Assembly: GCA_963556145.1 (NCBI GenBank)
Contig: OY744470.1
Location: 4,960,001 to 5,024,000, forward strand
Source: Hygrocybe punicea
Taxonomy: Eukaryota > Basidiomycota > Agaricomycetes > Agaricales > Hygrophoraceae
DNA length: 64,000 nucleotides
Reading direction: 5' to 3'
Shown here: positions 42,611-54,500 of the stretch, one piece after another
Layout of the letters: the number at the start of each line of letters is the position of its first letter
Position numbering within the stretch: the first letter of the stretch is position 1
Notes under the pieces: model-generated
Seen by the model: only the letters and a program-made list of their open reading frames with translations
Databases searched by the model: none
Told to the model about the DNA's origin: nothing
Position numbers and translations under genes: made by a program

Positions 42611-43329
42611 AATAATTTATATTTCCTGATCGATATCTTCTGTCCTAATAGTTAATGTATTTTGTAGATAAATAGGATTAATTTTACAGAATTTCAGGTC
42701 AGTATCTATGGCTCAGATAGTCTAAACAATTGAGTTGATTTCCACATTACAGATATCAGTGGGAATATTTTAAGAATTTGACTAGTTTTCTGTATTGCAA
42801 ATACCACTATAAAATAAGGAAAACAATAAGAACAAGAATAATTATACTTTCGGGAAGCACTATTTTGTCTCTAGAAATTGTTTCCAGAAATGTTTATTTT
42901 TCTGTATAATATACATATTGGAAATAACAATGAAAATAATTTCAATTTATAAGTCATTATCTAGACATTATTCGAAGCAGAGATATCTTCCTATGTCTCC
43001 TGTGTAATCATACCAACGATTCACTGTCCACATGTTACATAATTTTAATTTAGCAACTACTCAAAATAGATATAGCAAATTAAACAATTATTTTACCTAA
43101 ATTCATGGTATTCTACTTTATCAGGGGAGAGATAGGGAGGTGGAGGAGAGGAGAGGAGATGGGGAATGGCAGGGGGAATGGCAGGGGTGGGCAGGGGGAG
43201 AAGGGGCAGGAGGTGGATGGGAGGTGGGGATGGTGGATGGACAGCATATAGACAGGGGGAGAAGGGGCAGGTTAGGAAGGAGGAGAAGGGAAAGGAAGGG
43301 ACCAACAAAAGTACATACCGGTGTTCCCC

Positions 43330-43500
43330 TAGTGTCCACACCCCTCCGCATCCTTGCCCTTGTCCCCATCCCTGTCCTTATCCTTATCCCCATCCCCGTT
43401 GTCCTTGTCCTTGTCCTTGTCATCCCTGTCCCCATCCCTGTCCCTATCGTTGTTGTCCCAGTCCTCATCATTACTGTGTGGCCCTGTTCCCATTCGTGTT
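43330..43500. repeat. Low-complexity (GTCCYT)n-like tract (mirrored at about 45159-45329)
   Basis: Runs of GTCCTT, ATCCCC and ATCCCTGTCC in degenerate tandem array give Asp/Lys/Gly-rich or Pro/Ser-rich frames on both strands. Those frames are not genes. A related tract occurs in the unique centre at 44330-44560. Confidence 0.65.
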
Positions 43501-43613
43501 GTCCTTGCTGTTGATATGCAGCACATGTCTCTAAGCACAAAAACTTTCTATTTGACCTATTCTAGCCCCGACACCCTGCAATTCACTGTGAAACATCCCA
43601 ATTTACATGTATC

Positions 43614-45045
43614 TCCATTGCAATGTAACTGCGATATGCATGCAATACATGCGATATGTTGACATTACTGCGATTTTCTTCGGAGCTCTTTGCAACTCTT
43701 TGGCCCCTTGGGAAACATATTTCAAGCCTCTCCGACATCACCCATGCTTATACCATTCACCCTATTCCATTCTGATTCTGTTCTGGTCCCAGGGAAGTCT
43801 TTATGCGACATGTTTTACTTATTTCAAAATTATAGCTCCTATCCTCTAGATATTTTGGATATTGCTTCACATGATGCTATACCCTTCGTTTCAGTACTGT
43901 TTCATCCCTATTGCACCATAGTTCCATTGCATGCCATCTATTTGTCTTACCCTTGATTGTCCTGACAACTAACTTCGCATCAATACCCTCTATAGTTTAC
44001 ATACTAGGGAGACATCTTGTATACCCCTGATTCCAGTCTATCATATCACCTCTTTTCTGCCCTGTCCATGCGATAGCTCCGATATGCTCTATTAAACTTT
44101 GCGTTCCTTCTACAAAGTGCTATGTATATGCCAAAAATGTTGCAGCTGTTTTGCATGCATCGCGTACATCATGCACATGGGAAACATCATTGCAGCTACC
44201 CAGAGCACTTCTAAGTATTGTTTCTAATCTTTAGGATTGAGATTGAACCCCTCAGAATTTGTACTGCACTATGGTAGAGTTGGTATTTGATTCTGTTCAC
44301 ATGACTGCAGTGCACCCTTTCACCATCCCATTTGCCATCCTGTCCTTGTTGTCCCTGTAGCCATCATCCTTGTTGTCCTGGGCTTCATGGTCCTCATGGT
44401 CCCATTCCCCCATCCTGGTCATCCTTGTTTCCATTGTCCATAGTTCCTGTCTGCCTGCTGTTCTCGTCTTCATTGCCCCATCTTCCTGTTGTCATGGTTC
44501 CTGTTCCCGTTGTTGTCTTCTGTCGTCACGTTCATTCATTTACCCATCATCCTCATTCCCATTATCACATTGTGGTCAAAAAGTTTTGAACTCATGTATG
44601 AGAATTTCAACTGGGATTTGCCGATATCCCAAATGGGGTCAAGTTGCCATATAGGGAAGGGTGGCTGGATTTTCTTATTATTATTACATGTACTAAAACA
44701 CCTCAATGGCCAGGGTGAGACCCTGAAGAGATATAAGCATGATATACCTACCCCATGGAGTTTGTGTATTTTATTTTATTTTATATGGGGAGATATTCAC
44801 AATGCATTCTATGCCCTTGCCAAAATTGGACCCTTAAACACCTAACTTTGTGACTACACATCTGAAAAATCCAAAATTAATTGTAGGAGTACTAAGGAGG
44901 GTGTACATTGTGTTCCAGACAAGTGCCTGGTAGTTTGTGATGCAGGGAATGTGTTGTAGCCAAAATATGATGAACTTGTCACTCACATTTCATTCATGAT
45001 TATGTCTGCTTATACGAACTTTTAATTGTCTAGCCACAATGCAAG
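43614..45045. other. Unique centre of the large palindrome
   Basis: No gene is recognised. The middle part (44330-44560) is another CCATCC/GTCCTTG-rich tract. The remainder is ordinary AT-rich sequence. Confidence 0.4.
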
Positions 45046-46959
45046 GATACATTTAAATTAGGATGTTTCACAGTGAATTGCAGGGTGTCGGGGCTAGAAT
45101 AGGTCAAATAGAAAGTTTTTGTGCTTAGGGACATGTGCTGCATATCAACAGCAAGGACAACACGAATGGGAACAGGGCCACACAGTAATGATGAGGACTG
45201 GGACAACAACGATAGGGACAGGGATGGGGACAGGGATGACAAGGACAAGGACAAGGACAACGGGGATGGGGATAAGGATAAGGACAGGGATGGGGACAAG
45301 GGCAAGGATGCGGAGGGGTGTGGACACTAGGGGAACACCGGTATGTACTTTTGTTGGTCCCTTCCTTTCCCTTCTCCTCCTTCCTAACCTGCCCCTTCTC
45401 CCCCTGTCTATATGCTGTCCATCCACCATCCCCACCTCCCATCCACCTCCTGCCCCTTCTCCCCCTGCCCACCCCTGCCATTCCCCCTGCCATTCCCCAT
45501 CTCCTCTCCTCTCCTCCACCTCCCTATCTCTCCCCTGATAAAGTAGAATACCATGAATTTAGGTAAAATAATTGTTTAATTTGCTATATCTATTTTGAGT
45601 AGTTGCTAAATTAAAATTATGTAACATGTGGACAGTGAATCGTTGGTATGATTACACAGGAGACATAGGAAGATATCTCTGCTTCGAATAATGTCTAGAT
45701 AATGACTTATAAATTGAAATTATTTTCATTGTTATTTCCAATATGTATATTATACAGAAAAATAAACATTTCTGGAAACAATTTCTAGAGACAAAATAGT
45801 GCTTCCCGAAAGTATAATTATTCTTGTTCTTATTGTTTTCCTTATTTTATAGTGGTATTTGCAATACAGAAAACTAGTCAAATTCTTAAAATATTCCCAC
45901 TGATATCTGTAATGTGGAAATCAACTCAATTGTTTAGACTATCTGAGCCATAGATACTGACCTGAAATTCTGTAAAATTAATCCTATTTATCTACAAAAT
46001 ACATTAACTATTAGGACAGAAGATATCGATCAGGAAATATAAATTATTTGCTTCGGTTAGGACAAAATAGATATTCCATGGGATATTTTTTATGTCCCAA
46101 GAGCTGTTTCTGGGGCAAGATAAGTATTCCAAGGGATATTCTATGTGTCTCATGAGCTTTTTTGAGTAAAGTAAATATCCCAAGGGATATTTTATATGTC
46201 CTATGGGCTTTTTTGTGGGTAAAGTAAATATCCTAAGGGATATTTTATGTGTCCCATGGGCTTTTTCTTGAGTAATGTAAATATCCCAAGCAATATTTTT
46301 CATGACCCATGGGCTGTTTCTGTAATAGCAAAAGTATCCCAAGAGATATTCTACATGTCCCATGGGCTGTTTTCTAAGACAAGATAAGTATCCAATAGGA
46401 TATTCTATATGTCCCATGGGCTTTTCTCAGGTAAAATAAATATCCCAAGGAACATTCTTTGTGTCCCATGTGTTGCTTTCTGGGATAAAATAAATATCCC
46501 AAGGGATAATATTACAGTCCCTAGGCCCTTTAATCTATGCACTCAAATATTTCCATAATTTTACCTATTTTTTTTACAATGTTATAGCCATTTTTCAAAA
46601 AATATCAGCTTGAGCTGAGGCAACACTATCTCTGGCTATAGTAGACCTGCTTGAGATATTTCCATAATATATCCCAGGAAAATATATATTCTCCCTGATG
46701 GTATTGTAATATGTCCCATGGGATCATATTTTCAGGCCATGGTCCTTTGTAAAAATCATCCCTTGGGATAACTATTCTGGCCTTGGTCTTCTTTGGAAAT
46801 CGTCCCTATGGATCAAAATATATCTCTATGTCTTCCTACAGTCAGAATGTCCCTGGGGCAATAAATTGTCCTTAGGAGTACCATGGTTATATGAACACTT
46901 GGATAGAACACATATAGAGTTATGTTACATCTAATTAGTTGGGGCTAGGTGGTTGACTG

Positions 46960-49743
46960 ACGTGTGTTTTTGTTGTTAGAATCCAAAATAAATAATATAA
47001 ATAAGACTTACCCTGGTGGCTGGGAGTACCCAGCCACCATTTCTGCTTCCCTTTGGCGGTCGATCCTTGTTCACAGCCAGTTTGAGGCATTGTGGATGGG
47101 CGATGAGCAAGTTTTAAGTCGCCATCTGACGTTTATCAGCAAGGTTCAAACTCAGTTTGAACTGTGTTTCACCCAAGGCCAAATCTCCCAAACTGAGACC
47201 GAACGGTTCGGTCTCTGCTAGAAATTCCCAAACCAAAACTAACACCGGCGGTTTTGGTTCAGTCTAAACCAGGTTTGGGTCAGTCTGAGACTGAGCTTCC
47301 CCAACAGTACCATATTTCCAAATTGAGCAAGAATCAGTCATCTGCATTTCAACAACTACACATGACACATTCAACTCACCCTCTGTCAAATCTGACCCAA
47401 ACAACAACCAGGTGCCCACTACAATGCAGCAGGTTGGCACCCCAACAGTAAGTTTTTATTTTATATCTTGTTTTTATTTTACTGATCAGTCCTACCTATG
47501 CCCCACCCATTCAAACACCCACATCCATACCACGGAGGATGAAGCAGTGACAGCGATGACTGTGGTAGCAACAGCAATGGCAATGACCTCATGGTATGTA
47601 GAATCAGTGAGTAGGTTGACAACTGCTCAGTGGGATCTAATGATGAGCCCATCGTCACCAGCCATATCTTTCCAAGTTATACCTTGGCTCAATGGTGTAG
47701 AGGGTCGACGTCCCCCTGAGTCTGAATCCTCATTACATCACGAATCCGGATGAACCTGACACCTCGCTGATATGGAGCTTCTCTCTTTGGGCATGGAATC
47801 TCTCATATGGCCATTCCCATCTTTCCTATGACTCTTCCATGTCCAGCATACATGTGGAACATCTGCACACCATGCATGACCTTCCCGACTTACCCTGAGT
47901 TACATGCATGTGGCTTTGGCATTTTCACTGTATCTTAACCGTGCAACTGGTCTCAACACAATGAAACACCACCATTGAACTCGTCCTACATGTTCAGACA
48001 ACAAGTCTGATGCCAGAAATGTAATTCATCTGGTTGATTTTCTTCCTTTCGCCAACTTTCATGTGATATTCACCTTTATTTCAAATCCTTTGCTATTCCA
48101 TTGCCGTTTTGTCGCTTTCATGTGATATCTCACCATGTTTCCATTTCACTCATCCACCCTTAAACCCCTATCCCTTTAGAGTAAAGAATGTCCTGTAGTA
48201 GCAAAAAGATTAAGAACCCAGTTCTCTCCTCTCTAACAGTTTGTGTTTTAGCTCTAAAAAACCAATCATTCTCACTCAATCTGCATATCTTCTCATTGCG
48301 TACCCTCCGCTATCATGGCATAAGTTATAGCGCAGAATCTCCATCTTGTCATGTCATCACTGCATATTGCACTGTCATCCAGGACATCCAGCTAAGTCTT
48401 CTGATTCTTGTTTATCACTGCATTGCGACATTGCGTCATCTTGCATTTCCCTGCATTTGTTTATTTGATTGCACATTTTATCATGCTTTATGGTGTTACT
48501 GTCAGGAGTGTCCTAAGTCCTGTTTGCACCTTTGTAACATTTTCATCTTTTATTACCTCTTCATCTGGGGTCATAGACATAGAAACTGTATTATCGCATT
48601 CAAACCCAATGAAACTGGAAAGACGTGATGTGATGTGACCCAATGCGACCCAAGGTATACTGCTTTGTCACAGCCACTTTTGAACCAAATCCATTAGGCT
48701 CATAAGTCCCAGAGTCCCAATTCTAGGGGCCAGATCTTATTGGACTTGATTCTTGACTTTGGACTTGCCAAATATGCGGATCCCCTTGTCCTTACAGAGA
48801 TATACATAATGGTTTAGATTTTCCTGTCTCTCTCACATTGCAACCCCACTCTCCATATTCTCATTCCAACTGTTATCTATTGGCCGAATTAGACATGACC
48901 AAAAGTAGAACTACACACCCATGTACTATAAAACAGTTCCCGATGACCATACAAAAAATAAGAGATACCCTTAGTCCCCATTTCCTTACACTCAGAATCC
49001 CATTTCAAGTTCTTTCACATGCTTTTCCTCATAGTCTCTTAGACTTTCATACTTGATCTCTTCATCATTATTATTGTTCATATTATTCGTTCATTGTTCT
49101 CGACCTGACCCACCATACCCAACATCATCAGCATTGTTGGGTTCATTGTTATTTATCTGTTTTCAGTCTGTTCATCACTAGGTTCTTTGTTATTTGTCCA
49201 TTTTCATGGTTTTACATGACAGCTTGACATTTCACTTCTCTTACTATTCTTTTACCAGTATCCACAACACTGATTATCCTTGTCACTTTCACACTGACAC
49301 CCCTGGTTTAGGATCAATATTCTGCAGCCAACCTGACCTTGCTATAACAATGGCTGCTTGCCAAGAATAGCACTCTTGCAAAGATCAAGGAGAAGAGGGC
49401 CCAGAGACAAGCAGCTGCTGTGGTTTCAACTCCAACTGAGTGATTACCTCAGATAGTGGGATAGGGCCTGGGGAATGTAATTTTTATCATTAGATTAGAT
49501 TTGTAATATAGTACCATATGTTGATAAGATTTCAAATGTAGCATACATCAGGCAATCCATCTTATTTATTCATCTATGGTGCCACTCTGATGATAGCCAT
49601 GAAGATGCTGAATTGCAGGAAGCTTCTGATGCTATCCTTCCAAGCCAGCTGGTTCTTACCATGCAATACCTGCAACAGTAAGCCTTGTGCCAACTCATCC
49701 ATATCTTTGGTTCTGGTGCAAACTGATCCAAACTGGCATTCTG
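46960..49743. other. Repeat-derived stretch without genes (family E copies)
   Basis: 47000-47290 is rich in short inverted words around CCAAACC/GGTTTGG. 47765-47970 and 49090-49365 are copies of dispersed repeats also present at 61263-61465 and about 59370-59580. Frames at 48188-48638 show no family features. Confidence 0.4.
47765..47970 (+). repeat. Dispersed repeat, family E, copy 1
   Basis: The segment ATGGAATCTCTCATATGGCC, then GAACATCTGCACA and TGTATCTTAAC through ACAATGAAAC, recurs at about 61263-61465 in the same orientation with substitutions. Confidence 0.5.
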
Positions 49744-50783
49744 ACTTGTTTAGTGGGCCAGTGCTGCGCATGGCATGAACGAGTTCTTTTTTTCTCCTCC
49801 TCACTTTCATTATAGCAACCTCTCACCATAGCAACATTAAAAGTAGAAACAATAAAACTGCATAGTGTGTTATTTGCTTCATCATTATGTACTATTCTCA
49901 GCCAAAAAAGAGAGCAACACATCAACTGTAAAATAATATATCTTTAAACAGTATAATAACAATTGACTTACATTTGCTCCACCCTACTTCTCCATAACCT
50001 TGCTGCACAACCAATGATAACATGAAGATAGCTAGCTGTGCTTGAGTGGGCTAAAGTTGCATATAACATGAACAAAGTCTTGTTTCTGTCATTAGATTTT
50101 TATTCATATGATTATTATGAACATCGATAAGTGATTTTGTTTGAAATATATAATTGGCATATAATATATACAGTGATATCACATTGAATTATATGTTTTA
50201 AGTAAAAATAACATTATATCATCTGAGTTACACTGATTTCTGCTTATATGGCTGATATTTCCATATATTGTAACAGCAGTCACATGTGACTATGACTCCT
50301 GTGATTACCTCAAAATTTAGCATATATGGTGTAAAATTGCCTTATATGGTTAGACTGGTCACATGTGACTATCACCATTATGATCAGCAAAAAATTTGCT
50401 ATATAATATCAAAAATTGCCTTATATAGTTAGATTGGTCACATGTCACTGTCACACCCAACCCGAAATGATAATATTAGTCAGCAGTTCAATTTTCAGCT
50501 GATTCTGATAAGAATTGAGACCAGTACGAATATTTTGAATATAATTGGAAGGTAATTTGTCTTTTGTGCAACAACCTATATTTGGATGCTTATGTAAGCT
50601 TGTCCACACATGGCCCCAACTGTATCTGATTTTCCAGTATCAGAAGTAGAATCATATCTCTTGCCCAAAAAAATTTTCTCTATAGGCGATGCACGAACAT
50701 TAATTAATTAATTAATTACGAACCCTCACTGAACCAGGTCTCATAAAGAACGAGTCTTTTAATAAATTAAAAGAACTCGTAAC
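49744..50783 (+). repeat. Family A foldback element, left arm (unoccupied insertion site)
   Basis: It starts ACTTGTTTAGTGGGCCAGTG and ends at TAAAAGAACTCGTAAC. It is co-linear with 26527-27072 joined to 35585-36104. The target CATGTGAC occurs once at 50283-50290 and continues directly into TATGACTCCTGTGATTACC, so this copy represents the state before the 8.5-kb insertion. Its right arm is probably the piece at 60750-61259. Confidence 0.75.
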
Positions 50784-51143
50784 ATATCTGGACAAGCAAT
50801 GTCATACAGTTGTATCTGATCAAATTTGCAATTCTTACAACATCTGACAGCTTAATATGCTTCATATCAAGGCTATCAAGCTTGTATTTTTTTACCAATG
50901 CTATTTGATATTATCTGAGTAGGTAACTGCCTTCAGATTCATGTCTTTCTTGTTGATCTGGGAAAGTACTGCCACTCAGGTGGACCCTATCACACCTGTA
51001 ATACTTAATATGCTGATTGCCATGTGTGACTGTTATATTTCACTGTCATTTTTCTCCATCTGGCAGACTTTGCCATTTCTGCAAACTCTACTGTCTTTTA
51101 TAAATGCAGATATATATCTTGGTTTTATGTCCATCCAAGCAAG
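50784..51143. other. Unassigned stretch left of the Copia insertion
   Basis: No gene is seen. A segment at about 51040-51110 (CTGGCAGACTTTGCCATTTC) resembles 57140-57200. GCAAG at 51139-51143 is the Copia target duplication. Confidence 0.4.
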
Positions 51144-51416
51144 TGTCAAGAAAGAGGAACAAGGATAGCGAGCTAAGGCTCCACCCATATGGGGAACGCC
51201 GACCAAATACGGCAAACCCCGTACACCCAAATAATGTTTGGGGTCCGGAATCGTGAATACCTCAGTCGTTTACTCTGACAATGACTGAGGTATGTTCACA
51301 CCACCACGCAATTACACTTACACGTACTAATCTCTGTATTAGATTTACATCACAGGTACATAGTAATCTAGTCGTTTACTCTGACAACGACTGAGATTTA
51401 CATCACAGTCGCAAAA
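51144..51416 (+). repeat. 5' LTR of the Copia element
   Basis: It begins TGTCAAGAAAG and ends GTCGCAAAA. It contains two hairpins built on AGTCGTT/AACGACT (51260-51290 and 51370-51392). The 3' boundary AAAA is set by the match of the target duplication and by the adjacent primer site; the usual CA end is absent. Confidence 0.85.
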
Positions 51417-51428
51417 GGTTATGAGCCC
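51417..51428 (+). promoter_or_regulatory. Primer-binding site complementary to the anticodon region of initiator tRNA-Met
   Basis: GGTTATGAGCCC is the reverse complement of GGGCTCATAACC, which is the anticodon stem-loop sequence (anticodon CAT) of eukaryotic initiator tRNA-Met. It does not match the tRNA 3' end. Drosophila copia and yeast Ty5 are known to prime from such half-tRNAs, so the same is inferred here. Confidence 0.7.
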
Positions 51429-51546
51429 TGGTCGTTTCTAACGGTCAGGGACCCTCAAACGCAAACGACGACATCGCGCTACAAACGCGACTCGCACCCA
51501 CTCTCGCACGGCGGTTAAACCCCAAAAACCAATCGCACCACACGAG

Positions 51547-54500
51547 ATGTCGGATGCCACGTCATCAACACCAAACTGCCCGGTACTAGAGGGCCCGTCA
51601 AATTTCACAATATGGAACATACGAATCAAGGGAGCACTCAGCGAAAAACAGGTCCTAGGAGTCGTCACAGGCACAGACACCAAACCAGCGCCCACCACGC
51701 CAAGCGCATCGACATCCGCATCCACGCTATCAACGTCTGCGTCCAAACTAAGCTACAACGACACCTGGGAAGCGCGCGACGAAAAAGCCACGGGAATCAT
51801 ACAGCGCTACATAAATGACAACATCCTACTAAGCATTGGAGACAAACCCTCAGCTAAAGAACTATACGACACGATCACGAAACGATACAACGAAACCAAC
51901 GTCGTCACCACGGCTTTTCACGCACTCGTCGACCTCATCTCCATCAAATTCGGAGGCCCACCCTCATCAAAATCCATGGCCGAACACATTGCGACATTCC
52001 TCGCAAGCAGCAATCGACTCACGACGCTGGGCTACACGTTCCCAGAAGACTTACTACCCCTACTCCTACTTAAATCCATCCCGGACGACAACGAGTGGAA
52101 AACACTCAAAACCGCCATCACGGGATCGGTACCAGACGGCCAAAAACTCAAGCTACCCACCGTCGAAGCAAAACTCGCGGCACATGCAGTGGACCTACAA
52201 AAGACTGGCGACGCCATGAATCAAACGGAGACACTGGCGCCAAACAACGAGTCTGCCCTCAAGGCATCAAAGACGGAGAAAAAGAAACTCTTCTGCAAAG
52301 TACATGGCCGCTGCGCGCACACATCAAAAGACTGCTGGAACCTAAAAGGGTCGGAGAACAAGAGAGGGGGAAAGGGCAAGCGCAAAAAGGAGCGCAGCAA
52401 AGCACACAAAGTCGAGGAGGACGATACCGGTAGCGAGTCAGACAACGAATCAGACGAAGCCCATGTAGCAGACACAGGAAATGTAGTCATTAATCAACGG
52501 GGTTGGTCCCGCATTTACGCCTACCTTACGACCGAACCAAACCAAAGAAAGGGAAGCATCATCATCGACTGCGGAGCCAGCACCAACATGGTACCACACC
52601 CGGAATGGTTTGACGCGTGTACATTCAAAAGACTGGATCCGCCGCACCCAGTCCACTTCGGCCACAACACGACGGCCAAAGCCATCGGCATCGGCGACAT
52701 GTGGCTATCAAGCAGAGTGGGAGACAAAAGATACAAGATACGACTCTGCAACACCCTACTCATACCCACCTTCCGGATAACATTGGTATCCGTGAGCCAA
52801 CTCAGTAAAGCTGGACACATATCAATATTCGACGAACGAGGGGGACGTGTAATACACAAACGCAACACCATCATGACAGCGTTACGACGGAAAGGACTAT
52901 ACCATCTACAAGTGCAATCCCTGGGAAGTCCGTCGGGTGCCCTCTTCGCCATGGACATAAACACCCTACACCGTCGCATGGGACACATCGGCACACACCG
53001 GCTGAAAAGGATGGTAGCGAAAGGACAAATCAAGAACGTTGACACCCTCACCGGCATACCCGAATTCTGCGAGCCCTGCGTCATGGGCAAAATGAAAAAG
53101 TTGCCCTTCAAGCGAAGCGAAACCATCGCAAGAGGCCCACTCAACATAGTCCACTCCGACGTTGGAGGACCGGTGACACCCACATCGCGCGACGGCTACC
53201 GATATTGGGTAACGTTCGTCGACCTGTGGTCCAGACACACATGGGTGCTGTTCGCAAAACGAAAGTCGGACGTTGAGAAACTATACGAAACATGGAAATC
53301 AGAGGTGCAAGCATTCTTCAAGGTCGAAATGGACACCATACTATTCGGCAAAGGCTGGACGCGCTTCTTCATCACGGACAGAGGCGGCGAATATGGCAGC
53401 AAAGAATTTGAAGCCAAACTAAAGGCCGAAGGGGTGTTCCACCAAACGACGGCGCCTGACACACCGGAATCTAACGGCATTGCTGAGAGAGTGAATCAGA
53501 CACTCGTCACCAAAACCATCGCCATGCTAGTCGCATCCGGGCTCCCAAAACACTTCTGGACGTACGCCATGGCAACGGCGGCTCACCTCATCGCACGATC
53601 ACCAGCATCCGGAATCGGAGGACAGACCCCGTACACGAAATTAACAGACAGACCGGTCGACATCTCGCTATTCCGCCCCTTCGGTTGCCCGGCCTACGCA
53701 CTCATACAAAAGGCACACCGGAAAGGAAAGTTTGATGAAAGGGCCACTAAATGCGTCCTCATCGGATATCCTCGCGAGAAAAAGGCGTACCTTCTACTAG
53801 ATACCAAAACCAAACGCATCTTCACGTCCAGGCACGTAAAGTTCGACGAACACGGAACATTGCCTGAAAACCTATGCGCCGACCACTCAAACGAGCCCGA
53901 GGACCAGTGGGAGACCATGTTTCGGCCACCCCACGAACAAAACGGACGCAATGACTCGGCACAAGCTGAACCGCGAGGGACAGCACCCGACAACAACGAG
54001 GACGACACCTCACAGGTGGGTGTCGATGAGGAACCCATAATCGTTGGCCCGGCCGAGGACGCAGACCAACCACCGCGACAAGCATCGCCAGCACCCCAGG
54101 CACCAAGCGTAACCAAAACCAACAACAAAGCGCGAGACACAACGTCACGGATCCCGCGTCCAACGACCATGCCCCGGGCAGAACAAGACGACACATCGAA
54201 CCCACGAACGGAAGAACCAATACACGCCCATGAACCGGCAAGGAAAGTGGGAGGGGCATGCAAAAGCACGCGCGTCCGAAACCCAGCGAACAGAAATGCG
54301 GAATACGATAAAAAGGTACACGAAGAACAACAACAAAAACTACACCGAATGCTCGAACGCAAAGCAAAGAGACTAGCGGAGAAAGGGAAAATGAAGGCCA
54401 AAGAAAGCGAACCGGAAATCCCGGCGAACGTCCAAATCGATGAGGACTACGATGACTTCGCGGATGACGTACACTTCGCCGGACTAAGCAACACCGGACC

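Larger units (their letters stand above)
41700..46959. repeat. 5.26-kb inverted repeat with mirror-exact 1.9-kb arms
   Basis: The left arm (41700-43613) and right arm (45046-46959) are reverse complements in exact register: every landmark I checked at position x recurs at 88659-x, so there is no net indel over 1.9 kb. Only a few substitutions were seen (near 41729, 43530 and the inner boundary). The ends are CAGTCAACCACC and the inverse; the flanks ACGCACTT and ACGTGTGT are not a clear duplication. Each arm contains a hAT-type end (TAGTGTTGCCTCAGC at 42031, inverse ending at 46628), a minisatellite and a low-complexity tract. The 1.43-kb centre is unique. Confidence 0.85.

Noticed and set aside
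43093..43662. Overlapping frames of Asp/Lys/Gly-rich and Ser/Pro/Leu-rich proteins
   Set aside because: They come from the degenerate GTCCTT/ATCCCC tandem tract and exist in several frames on both strands.
41692..46967. Target-site duplication for the large palindrome
   Set aside because: ACGCACTT and ACGTGTGT share only four of eight positions, too few to call.
53694..54401. 235-residue minus-strand frame inside the Copia element
   Set aside because: It is a shadow of the Gag-Pol linker between integrase and reverse transcriptase.
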